Shown here: piece after piece, positions 57,196 to 64,000 of the stretch
Layout of the letters: each line of letters opens with the position of its first letter
Numbering within the stretch: position 1 is the stretch's first letter
Origin: Pseudomonadota bacterium
GTDB lineage: Bacteria > Pseudomonadota > Alphaproteobacteria > Rhizobiales > Rhizobiaceae
Direction of reading: 5' to 3'
Assembly: GCA_020161665.1 (NCBI GenBank)
Contig: JAIUPA010000022.1
Span: 124,001-188,000 of the forward strand
Length of the DNA: 64,000 nt
Made by a program: the position numbers and the translations under genes
The notes under the pieces: generated by a model
Told to the model about the DNA's origin: nothing
Database searches by the model: none
The model's input: the letters and a program-made list of their open reading frames with translations, nothing else

Positions 57196-58037
57196 TTCTT
57201 TCCTGCCTCGCCGGGTGCCTTGGCGTCCGGTCCCATGGCCTTTTCGAGATAACCCGTTGCCACAATGAAACGTCGCAGATCACTACCCATCCGCACGCGC
57301 CCGATCAACCGGGCAAGTGGCAAAAATCGCGCTGCCATGCCGATGATCTGGCGAAGTTCTTGCCATACGGCCTCCGGCACCTGTGCTTTCCACACATCAA
57401 GGGCACGCTGAAGCGTTTCGTCTCCGCGTTGGGCGCGGCGCGCCAACTGGAAAAACAGGATCCACAGGTCGCGCGCCTGCGCCGTTGCAAGCGGCATGAC
57501 CGCCTCCGGGTCTTCCTCGAAATCGAGGAAGCCGACACGGCCATGGGTCAGCGTCATGTCGCGCGGATAGGGCCTGCCGTGGCACAGACCAGCGGCATGG
57601 ATGCGCCCCAGTTCAGCCGCACAGAACACCAGAAGGTCATCAAAAGCCTGCGGGTCGGGCCGCAACAGATAAAGCTGCATTTCCATGGACTGTCCGACAT
57701 CGGACAGAACGAGCGTTGCCCCGGCCTGATAGAGCACGTCGGGCACATCGATGCCCTTTTCGCGAAACCGCTCCATACGGCGGATTTCCTGCCGGATCAT
57801 TTCGTCGGGCGTCTTGACCGGCGCAACCCGAAACGCCATCGGCATCAGGCGACCGAAAGGCAGGTAGAGCCTACGCCAGATCAGACCGGCTTCGGTGCCA
57901 TAACGCTTGATCCACACCGTACGGCGCGACAGCTCGACCTTCTGGACACGGCGCGAACGATCGGCCAGCGCGGCAACAAGTTGCGCGATGTCCTGATCGG
58001 ACAGGTCCGCTATCGATGAAAGATCATTCTCTGCCAT
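57192..58037 (-). CDS. kinase-like protein (Kdo/RIO-type fold)
   Basis: The 281-residue protein resembles lipopolysaccharide-core and RIO-like kinases. The catalytic loop is [14 protein letters not shown] (His-Gly and Asp near residue 165), followed by [11 protein letters not shown], equivalent to DFG. The N-lobe carries VWIKRYGTE with the ATP-site Lys (about residue 46) and a helix Glu near [11 protein letters not shown]. Hence the fold is active-looking, with cytosolic or membrane-peripheral location. It is translationally coupled to pheS, an unexpected partner. Some relatives are annotated as serine/threonine phosphatase, which the motifs do not support. Confidence 0.75.
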   Translation of the reverse strand: MAENDLSSIADLSDQDIAQLVAALADRSRRVQKVELSRRTVWIKRYGTEAGLIWRRLYLPFGRLMPMAFRVAPVKTPDEMIRQEIRRMERFREKGIDVPDVLYQAGATLVLSDVGQSMEMQLYLLRPDPQAFDDLLVFCAAELGRIHAAGLCHGRPYPRDMTLTHGRVGFLDFEEDPEAVMPLATAQARDLWILFFQLARRAQRGDETLQRALDVWKAQVPEAVWQELRQIIGMAARFLPLARLIGRVRMGSDLRRFIVATGYLEKAMGPDAKAPGEAGKK

Positions 58038-58071
58038 GGGCCACCGGAGGGGGCATGTCATGCCATGCCCA

Positions 58072-58107
58072 AAACAAAAAACCCGCGTCCTTGAACGACG
58101 CGGGTTC
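58072..58107 (-). terminator. intrinsic terminator after rplT
   Basis: On the minus strand ACCCGCGTC/GACGCGGGT with a 7-base loop is followed by TTTTTTGTTTT. It separates rpmI-rplT from the kinase-pheS-pheT operon. Confidence 0.9.
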
Positions 58108-58136
58108 TTCGAAAAGCTTCAAGAAGCGCGCGTCAA

Positions 58137-58541
58137 TTAGTTGACGGCGGTCTCAAACTCGTTAGCCGTACCGGCTTCCTTGAGGTATTCGAGGCCCTTC
58201 TTGGCAGCATCGACCAGAGCCTTGAAGGCTGCCGGCTCGTGGATAGCCATGTCGGACAGAACCTTGCGGTCAACTTCGATGCCAGCCTTGTTCAGGCCGT
58301 CGATGAAGCGGCCATAGGTCAGGCCGAATTCGCGGACGGCAGCGTTGATACGCTGAACCCAGAGGGCACGGAACGTGCGCTTCTTGACGCGACGGTCGCG
58401 GGTCGCGAACTGGCGCGAACGGTCGACAGCGGCCTTGGCGGCACGGATGGTATTCTTGCGACGGCCGTAAAAGCCTTCAGCGGCCTTCAGAACCTTCTTG
58501 TGCTTGGCGCGGGAAGTAACGCCACGTTTTACGCGAGCCAT
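58137..58541 (-). CDS. rplT: 50S ribosomal protein L20
   Basis: The 134-residue L20 binds 23S rRNA early in 50S assembly. It shows the family N-terminus [20 protein letters not shown], then [20 protein letters not shown] and [20 protein letters not shown], and is slightly longer than the usual 117-120 residues because of an alphaproteobacterial C-terminal tail. It lies 36 bases after rpmI. infC, often the partner, is not in the window. Confidence 0.98.
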   Translation of the reverse strand: MARVKRGVTSRAKHKKVLKAAEGFYGRRKNTIRAAKAAVDRSRQFATRDRRVKKRTFRALWVQRINAAVREFGLTYGRFIDGLNKAGIEVDRKVLSDMAIHEPAAFKALVDAAKKGLEYLKEAGTANEFETAVN

Positions 58542-58577
58542 ATCATGATCTCCTTATTGTTCTTTGGCGGCTGGGTC

Positions 58578-58781
58578 TTAGAGACCGTTCGGCAGATAGT
58601 TCTTGATGACCTTCTTGCCATCGGGCTCGGCCAGAACCATCGTGCCGCGTGCGTCGCGGATGAACTTGTTGGTGCGCTTGATCATGCCATGGCGCTTGCC
58701 AGCGGCGGCTGCTTTCACCTTGCCGGTAGCGGTTACCTTGAACCGCTTCTTGGCAGCAGACTTCGTCTTCATCTTGGGCAT
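58578..58781 (-). CDS. rpmI: 50S ribosomal protein L35
   Basis: The 67-residue basic protein starts [20 protein letters not shown] and ends KNYLPNGL, as L35 does. The first gene of the rpmI-rplT unit; the ATG at 58781 has GGAGTAGC just upstream. An upstream open frame continues, but the conserved start is unambiguous. Confidence 0.98.
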   Translation of the reverse strand: MPKMKTKSAAKKRFKVTATGKVKAAAAGKRHGMIKRTNKFIRDARGTMVLAEPDGKKVIKNYLPNGL

Positions 58782-58882
58782 TTTGCTACTCCATTGTTCT
58801 GACGCGAAACCAGAGACGAACCCGGTTTCACAAGCATTGAGAACGGCCACGGCATGCCCTGCCGGACCGTTCGGACGGGGGC

Positions 58883-58910
58883 TTATAACCGCGAAGCCCC
58901 GAAAGTGCAA
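58883..58910 (-). promoter_or_regulatory. putative rpmI-rplT promoter
   Basis: On the minus strand TTGCAC (58905-58910) and TTATAA (58883-58888) are separated by 16 bases, 100 bases before the rpmI start. The leader has a short hairpin (CCG...CGG) that could be an L20 autoregulation site, which is speculative. Confidence 0.5.
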
Positions 58911-58924
58911 CGGCTGAATTGGCT

Positions 58925-60277
58925 TTATACCGCCAGTGCCTGCTCAATGGCGGTCGCATAGGCAAAAAGAGCGGCGTCCCGCCCGCCAGAAGCCGCCAGC
59001 ATAAGGCCTGTCGGCGCTTCGCCCGCCCGGTGCATGGGCAGCGAAATGGCGCAGCCATCGAACATGTTGACGATGGACGGGTTGCGCAACATCAGCCCGT
59101 TGGTGCTGGCATAGAGCGCGTCATCAGCCTCAAGTGCCGCAATCGACGGGGCAATCTGCGGCACCGTCGGCGCGACCATAATATCAAAAGTGGCCAGCGC
59201 CTCATCCATGGCGGCGACCAGTTGGCGGCGCAGGCTCAGAATATCAACATAATCGGCCCCGGTCTGCTCACGCGCTTTCACCATGCGCACGAGTACGCGC
59301 GGGTCATATTGATCGCCGCGCGTCTCGATCAGGTCGCGATGCCAGGCATAGGCTTCGGGCGCGGAAAAGCCGATTTTCGCATTCATGGCCGCAACCAGAT
59401 CAAAGGCCGGGAAGACCCGCCGCTCGATCTGCGCCCCGGTAAGGGCGAGTGTGCGCAACGCCCGATCAAAAGCGTCCGCGACATCGCGGTCCATATTGTC
59501 GAGCATGACATTCTCCGGCACCACAACACGCAGGCCGCGAAGCGTTGCAGCGCGCGGGGCTTCAAGGGGTGTCGCGCTCATGACCTGATGCAGGACGCGG
59601 CAGCAATCGACCGAATTGGCGAGCGGACCGAACGAATCGAGCGTTGTGGAAAGTGGCACGGCCCCGTCGCGCGGAATGACGCTTGCCGTCGGCTTATAGC
59701 CAACGACGCCGCAAAGGGCGGCAGGGATGCGGCACGATCCGCCGGTATCCGAACCGATGGCCGCCGCCGCCATACCGTCTGCCACCGACACGGCGGCCCC
59801 GGAGGACGAGCCGCCGGGAATGCGGCGCGTGGCGCGATCATAAGGCGTGGCGGGCGTTCCATAGTGGGGATTGAGGCCCAGCCCCGAATAGGCGAACTCC
59901 GTCATATTGGTGCGGCCGATGATGATGAAGCCCGCAGCCTTCAACCGGGCGATGGCCGGGGCATCTGCCAGCGCCGGGGCGGCATCCTTCAACGCCACGG
60001 AACCGGCGGTCGTCACATCGCCGGCCAGATCGAAGAGGTCCTTCACCGAAATCGGGATGCCGGCATAAGGCGACGGGGCAAGACCTGCTTCCCGCAATTG
60101 ATCATAGGCGCTTGCGGCTGCCAGCGCCTGCTCGGAATGGACCTTCAGGAAGGCCAGCGCGCCCTCGCCCGCCGGGTCGGCAATGCGGTCAAGGCATTCG
60201 CGCACCAGTTTGCGCGCCGAAGTGCGCCCTTCGGCCAGATCCTGCGCCAGCGCGCCGAGTGTCATCCGTTCCGCCAT
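58925..60277 (-). CDS. amidase (amidase signature family)
   Basis: A 450-residue amidase with the Ser-cisSer-Lys triad: Lys in [12 protein letters not shown] (about residue 80), the cis-Ser in [11 protein letters not shown] and the nucleophile in [14 protein letters not shown] (about residue 180). The family includes GatA and many acyl-amide hydrolases; the absence of gatC/gatB nearby and the length speak for a stand-alone catabolic enzyme. It starts at ATG 60277 ([17 protein letters not shown]). Substrate is unknown. Confidence 0.93.
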   Translation of the reverse strand: MAERMTLGALAQDLAEGRTSARKLVRECLDRIADPAGEGALAFLKVHSEQALAAASAYDQLREAGLAPSPYAGIPISVKDLFDLAGDVTTAGSVALKDAAPALADAPAIARLKAAGFIIIGRTNMTEFAYSGLGLNPHYGTPATPYDRATRRIPGGSSSGAAVSVADGMAAAAIGSDTGGSCRIPAALCGVVGYKPTASVIPRDGAVPLSTTLDSFGPLANSVDCCRVLHQVMSATPLEAPRAATLRGLRVVVPENVMLDNMDRDVADAFDRALRTLALTGAQIERRVFPAFDLVAAMNAKIGFSAPEAYAWHRDLIETRGDQYDPRVLVRMVKAREQTGADYVDILSLRRQLVAAMDEALATFDIMVAPTVPQIAPSIAALEADDALYASTNGLMLRNPSIVNMFDGCAISLPMHRAGEAPTGLMLAASGGRDAALFAYATAIEQALAV

Positions 60278-60602
60278 CTTCGCACCCTTGCCGTCTATCA
60301 CGTGCTGTTTTCGTCTGGCACACTTCATAGCGCGAATTCCAAGCCACCGCATCCCGAAAGCATGGGAGGGGGAGACTGGGCGACCGATAAGGAATTCAAA
60401 AAATCACTTGAAAACCAATTAGTTTAATAAAAATTAAGTAAAATTTTTAAAATCACAACCCTAGTACGTTGAAATTCAACATTCTACACGCACACGTTAA
60501 GCACAATAACACAATTAACACCCTCTTAATGCACGAATGTGCTATTGAGAATGGGAAGGCTTCTTATCCAGACGCCAATGCAATTCGTATGCGGAAGCAG
60601 CT
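60278..60602. other. 325-base region with an AT-rich core
   Basis: No gene is supported. From about 60390 to 60550 the sequence is strikingly AT-rich (runs such as TTAATAAAAATTAAGTAAAA) in an otherwise GC-rich window. It separates the divergent amidase and epimerase-family genes and must hold their promoters. Such patches attract nucleoid proteins such as MucR/Ros in rhizobia, which is inference. Confidence 0.45.
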
Positions 60603-61784
60603 ATGAACGGTTCGCCCAATACAATGCAGCAACTCCTGATCAGCCGCGTGGACGGCCTGCGGCACTGGCTGGACAATGACGCCCTGCCTTTGTGGTGGGC
60701 GAATGGTGCCGAACGCCCGAACGGCGGCTTTTATGAGCGGCTCGGGCAGGATGGCATGCCGGTTGCGGGCGACAATCGTCGCGCACGCGTTCAGCCGCGT
60801 CAGGCCTATTGCTATGCCGCAGCGGGAAAGCGCGGCTGGAACGGCCCGTGGACGGAAGCCGTGACTTTGGGGCTTAACTGGTTCGACAAGGTTTATCGCC
60901 GTGATAGCGGTCTTTACGGCAATCTGGCCGATGAAAAAGGCAAGCTGATCGATCCGTCCTTTGATCTTTATAATCAGGCTTTCGCGCTGTTTTCCGGCGC
61001 GTCTGTGGCCGATGCGATGCCGGAGATGGCCGAATCGGCCCGCAAGCAGGCCCGCCAGCTTCTGTCCATCCTGCGCTTTGACTACGCCCATCCGATTGGC
61101 GGGTTTGAGGAAGACATTCCGCATCGCGAGCCGCTGCTGTCCAACCCGCATATGCATCTCTTCGAGGCGGCTCTCGCCTGGGAAGCGGTGACGAACGGCG
61201 ATCAAACTTGGACGCGCCTTGCCGATGAAATCGCACAGCTGGCCATGAGCCACTTCATCGATGCCAAGACCGGCGCCTTGCGGGAATACTTCGCCCATGA
61301 CTGGACCCCGCTTGGTGACGAACGCGGCCATATCGTCGAGCCGGGGCACCAGTTCGAATGGGCCTGGCTGCTGGCCCGCTGGGGCGAGCTTCGCGGACGT
61401 TCCGAAGCCCTGGCCAAGGCCGAGCGCCTGTTTGCCATCGGCGAAATGCATGGCGTCTGCCCGATCCGCAAGGTCGCGGTCATGCAAATCCATGACGACT
61501 TCTCGCTGCGCGACCCGGTGGCCCGTTTCTGGGGCCAGACCGAGTGGCTGAAGGCGGCCTTGCGCCTTGCCGTCGTCGTTCCGGAAAAGCGTACCGAATA
61601 CCTGCACTCGGCCAATCGCGCACTCAATGCCATGGCCCCGTTCATGGCGACGCCGATTTCCGGCCTGTGGTACGACAAGCTTCTCGAAGACGGCACTGTG
61701 GTGGAAGAACCGGCCCCGGCCAGCACCTTCTATCATATCGTTTGCGCCATCCACGAAGCGGAAGACCAGCTCGCCCGACTTTGA
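60603..61784 (+). CDS. N-acylglucosamine 2-epimerase family protein
   Basis: A 393-residue (alpha/alpha)6-barrel protein of the AGE/mannose-isomerase family, which interconverts hexoses or N-acyl sugars through conserved histidines. Visible features are WWANGAERPNGGFYERLGQDG, RVQPRQAYCYAAAG, NPHMHLFEAALAWEA (His residues near 180) and HIVEPGHQFEWAWLL (about 245), where catalytic His residues sit. Bacterial relatives include mannose isomerase, cellobiose epimerase and AGE; the exact sugar is undetermined. It follows an AT-rich region. Confidence 0.9.
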   Translation: MNGSPNTMQQLLISRVDGLRHWLDNDALPLWWANGAERPNGGFYERLGQDGMPVAGDNRRARVQPRQAYCYAAAGKRGWNGPWTEAVTLGLNWFDKVYRRDSGLYGNLADEKGKLIDPSFDLYNQAFALFSGASVADAMPEMAESARKQARQLLSILRFDYAHPIGGFEEDIPHREPLLSNPHMHLFEAALAWEAVTNGDQTWTRLADEIAQLAMSHFIDAKTGALREYFAHDWTPLGDERGHIVEPGHQFEWAWLLARWGELRGRSEALAKAERLFAIGEMHGVCPIRKVAVMQIHDDFSLRDPVARFWGQTEWLKAALRLAVVVPEKRTEYLHSANRALNAMAPFMATPISGLWYDKLLEDGTVVEEPAPASTFYHIVCAIHEAEDQLARL

Positions 61785-62052
61785 GCGTTGACGCGGTCCT
61801 TGACGGACGGGCGGGACTGCTCCATGTATGATCCGTTCTCGCCGCCTTTTCAGGTTGCACCGCGGCGGGACCAAACCCTGGTGCCGGGCCCCTCTGGCGA
61901 GAGTCTTACGGCGCTCTCGTGATGTCGGTGCCGCCTGCAATTCAGCCGGCGGAAACTTTACCTGCCATGAAAAATTCGTTCATGCTGACCCCGCATGCGC
62001 ACGGCATTGTGCTGCGCGCTTCGTCCTGCTCGTCTATCCGGGAGGTGCGCGC
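61785..62052 (+). promoter_or_regulatory. structured leader before the TerC-family gene
   Basis: A 268-base leader holds several hairpin-forming stretches: GAGAG/CTCTC around 61900-61919 and GCCG/CGGC near 61930-61955. TerC-family genes are often controlled by Mn2+ riboswitches (yybP-ykoY), but the conserved GGGGAGUAG and ACAUACU words are not present, so I do not call that class. A frame in phase with the downstream gene runs through but has no family support. Confidence 0.4.
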
Positions 62053-63132
62053 ATGAGCACGCCGCTTTCGGAAAAATCAAGCTTCAGCTATTTCACCTGG
62101 GCGTTTGCCTTTACCGCCATCGGCCTTGCGCTCGGTGCCTGGCTCGGCTGGCAGTCGACCGGCACGATCACCGGCATGGCGACGGTGTTCTTCATCTGCC
62201 TTGTGCTGGCGGTTTTGGAAATCTCGCTGTCCTTCGATAATGCCATCGTCAATGCCAACAAGCTGAAGGATATGACGCCCGAGTGGCAGCACCGCTTTCT
62301 GACCTGGGGCATTATCATTGCCGTGTTCGGCATGCGTATTGTCTTTCCGCTGGCCATCGTTGCCATTGCCGCGCAGATCGGCCCGTGGGAAGCGCTGAAG
62401 CTTGCCGCCGCCCAGCCGGATGAATATGCCCGCATCATGACCGATGCGCATCTGCCGATTGCGGCCTTTGGCGGCACCTTCCTGATGATGGTGGGCCTCA
62501 CCTACTTCTTCAACCACGAGAAGGATGTGCACTGGATTCAGTGGCTGGAGAAGACCATGTCGCGCGCCGCGACCATCAAGGGCGTGGAAATCGGCATCGT
62601 TCTGTTGCTCGTCGTTCTGTTCTCCAACCTGCTCGAAGGACAGGATGCCGTCACCTTCATGACGTCGGCCATCTACGGCCTTGTCACCTTCATCGCGGTG
62701 GAAGTGATCGGCGGACTGCTCGATCTTTCACAGAAAGCCATCGTCGAGGCGGGTGCCAAGGGTGGCCTTGGGGCCTTCCTCTATCTTGAAGTGCTCGACG
62801 CCTCGTTCTCCTTCGATGGTGTGATCGGAGCTTTTGCACTGACGCAGAACCTTTTCATCATCGCTATCGGCCTCGGCATCGGCGCCATGTATGTGCGCTC
62901 GATGACCATCATGCTGGTGGAAAAGGGCACGCTGGCCGAATATCGCTATCTGGAACACGGTGCTTTTTATGCGGTCCTGATCCTCTCCGTGATCATGTAT
63001 GTGCAGACGCTGACCCATATTCCGGAAGTGATCACCGGCCTTGGCGGCGCAAGCCTCATCGGCATCTCGCTGTGGGCGTCGATCCGCCACAACGCCAAGG
63101 AAAAGGCCGAAGCGGCAGCGCTTTCAGCCTGA
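62053..63132 (+). CDS. TerC/DUF475 family integral membrane protein
   Basis: The 359-residue protein has about nine helices and the DUF475/TerC signatures, ISLSFDNAIVNANKLKDM (about residue 62) and its mirror DASFSFDGVIGAFALT (about 250), acidic motifs that may bind divalent metal. TerC relatives export Mn2+ or help load metal to secreted proteins. GGGAGG precedes the ATG, and a long structured leader lies upstream. Tellurite resistance genes are not present. A terminator follows. Confidence 0.9.
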   Translation: MSTPLSEKSSFSYFTWAFAFTAIGLALGAWLGWQSTGTITGMATVFFICLVLAVLEISLSFDNAIVNANKLKDMTPEWQHRFLTWGIIIAVFGMRIVFPLAIVAIAAQIGPWEALKLAAAQPDEYARIMTDAHLPIAAFGGTFLMMVGLTYFFNHEKDVHWIQWLEKTMSRAATIKGVEIGIVLLLVVLFSNLLEGQDAVTFMTSAIYGLVTFIAVEVIGGLLDLSQKAIVEAGAKGGLGAFLYLEVLDASFSFDGVIGAFALTQNLFIIAIGLGIGAMYVRSMTIMLVEKGTLAEYRYLEHGAFYAVLILSVIMYVQTLTHIPEVITGLGGASLIGISLWASIRHNAKEKAEAAALSA

Positions 63133-63151
63133 TTTCATAGCCATATATCGC

Positions 63152-63188
63152 CATCCCCTGCCTTTTCGCCGCAGGGGATGGATTTTTC
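63152..63188 (+). terminator. intrinsic terminator after the TerC-family gene
   Basis: Perfect arms CATCCCCTGC and GCAGGGGATG with a 9-base loop are followed by GATTTTTCC. It lies 20 bases after the stop. Confidence 0.85.
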
Positions 63189-63279
63189 CTGTCCGGTCAA
63201 ATTTTTCATTTGCACGGCACGCCCGGCGGATGCATCCTGCCTTTACCAAAGTCTAAGACAGCAGGCGGACATCCCTATC

Positions 63280-64000
63280 ATGACAGCAGATGCACTGGTT
63301 CTCGGAGCCGGAATCATTGGCGTTTCAACGGCCTTGCAATTGGCCATGCGCGGCAAATCGGTCGTTCTCGTCGACCGGCGCGAACCGGGGCTTGAGACCT
63401 CCTATGGCAATGCGGGCCTGATCCAGCGCGAGGGCATTTACCCTTACGCTTTCCCGCAGGGCATCGACACACTGTTTCGCTATGCCAAAAATGACCAGAT
63501 CGACGCGCGTTTCCACTGGAGCGCCCTGCCCTTCGTCGCGCCTTTTCTCGCCCGCTACTGGTGGAACTCCAACCCGACGCGCCACAATGTCATTGCCCGC
63601 CACTACGCGCCGCTGATCGAGCATTCGGTGAGCGAGCATGACACGCTGATCGCCGCCGCCGGGGCCGAGCATCTGATTGCCCGCGCCGGGTGGAAGGAAG
63701 CCTATCGCACGGCCCAGCGCCGCGATGAGGATTACAAGGCCGCCGAAAAGCTGCAGCGCGAATATGGCCTGCATTTCGAAACCTTGTCAGCCGAGGACCT
63801 CAAGGCCGCCGAGCCGGATCTGGCGCCGGTGTTCTGCGGTGGTCTGAAATGGACGGACCCGACCTCGGTCACCGACCCGCGCGGTCTGACGATGGCCTAT
63901 GTCGAGCACTTCAAGGCACTGGGCGGCAAGGTGATGACGGGTGACGCGGCAAGCCTCGCCGTTGGCCCGACCGGCAAGGGCTGGCAGGTGCTGACGACGG
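63280..64000 (+). CDS. D-amino acid dehydrogenase-like FAD oxidoreductase, cut by window end
   Basis: The frame from ATG 63280 stays open to the window end, 240 codons seen. The N-terminus MTADALVLGAGIIGVSTALQ is the FAD/NAD Rossmann motif GxGxxG, followed by VVLVDRREPGLETSYGNAG with the glycine signature of the DadA/glycine oxidase group. WTDPTSVTDPRGLTMAYVEHF matches the substrate-domain strand of DadA. The enzyme likely oxidises D-amino acids to keto acids. The 3' part is missing, so length and C-terminus are unknown. Confidence 0.85.
   Translation, partial: MTADALVLGAGIIGVSTALQLAMRGKSVVLVDRREPGLETSYGNAGLIQREGIYPYAFPQGIDTLFRYAKNDQIDARFHWSALPFVAPFLARYWWNSNPTRHNVIARHYAPLIEHSVSEHDTLIAAAGAEHLIARAGWKEAYRTAQRRDEDYKAAEKLQREYGLHFETLSAEDLKAAEPDLAPVFCGGLKWTDPTSVTDPRGLTMAYVEHFKALGGKVMTGDAASLAVGPTGKGWQVLTT

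Noticed and set aside
61785..62052. yybP-ykoY manganese riboswitch
   Set aside because: Expected from the TerC context, but the GGGGAGUAG and ACAUACU conserved loops are not found, so only a structured leader is reported.

Overview
This 64 kb window is a piece of a GC-rich alphaproteobacterial chromosome, most likely from the order Hyphomicrobiales (Rhizobiaceae, Brucellaceae or a relative). The basis is gene content: small alphaproteobacterial families (DUF1489, DUF2865, DUF2849, DUF934, PAS_5, BTLCP cysteine protease), CTATAT-like -10 elements and palindromic extragenic repeats of a rhizobial style. I cannot name the genus. I see no rRNA, tRNA, CRISPR array, insertion sequence or integrase. 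Coding is dense, mostly in short operons.

Layout. 0.1-2.3 kb: yidD and an IscU-like scaffold, diverging from folE and hisI. 2.4-9.9 kb: a patatin phospholipase, a rhomboid protease, a PAS_5 protein, a PilZ protein, a BTLCP protease and a SPOR-tailed D,D-carboxypeptidase. 9.9-18.3 kb: housekeeping and membrane genes (DUF1489, sdaA, a 33-residue membrane protein, DUF599, DUF1624, an ICMT-like enzyme, MerR, mgtE, a deformylase-like protein, DUF2865). 18.4-31.6 kb: a nearly complete assimilatory sulfate pathway: sulfate ABC importer (cysP-T-W-A), siroheme synthase and sulfite reductase (cysG, DUF2849, cysI, DUF934, fpr), an Rrf2 regulator, and cysH-cysD-cysN. CysH carries the cysteine pattern of an APS reductase, and CysN has no fused APS kinase, so the pathway should run sulfate to APS to sulfite to sulfide without PAPS.

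32-44.4 kb: a PepSY membrane protein with a small partner, a pseudouridine synthase, prmB, the class Ib ribonucleotide reductase operon nrdHIEF, ybaK, an M29 aminopeptidase, a quinone reductase and xseA. The nrdHIEF operon lies behind a clear cobalamin riboswitch, and a NrdR-like box overlaps its promoter. This fits repression of a B12-independent reductase when B12, or deoxynucleotide, is plentiful.

44.6-50.5 kb: an accessory-looking stretch. It has a three-gene module resembling the head-spike genes of gene transfer agents, a small membrane protein, and a GT-C-like membrane protein with a GT2 polyprenyl-phosphate glycosyltransferase and a GtrA flippase-like protein. 50.5-64 kb: GNAT, a LysR/aldo-keto reductase divergent pair, a flavin reductase-like protein, a kinase-like gene with pheS-pheT, rpmI-rplT, an amidase, an N-acylglucosamine 2-epimerase-family enzyme, a TerC/DUF475 protein with a long leader, and a D-amino acid dehydrogenase-like gene cut by the window end.

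The points most worth following are the dual control of nrdHIEF, the isolated spike module, the deformylase-like protein that has lost metal ligands, the 33-residue membrane protein, and a strong terminator with no gene in front of it at 4.1 kb.
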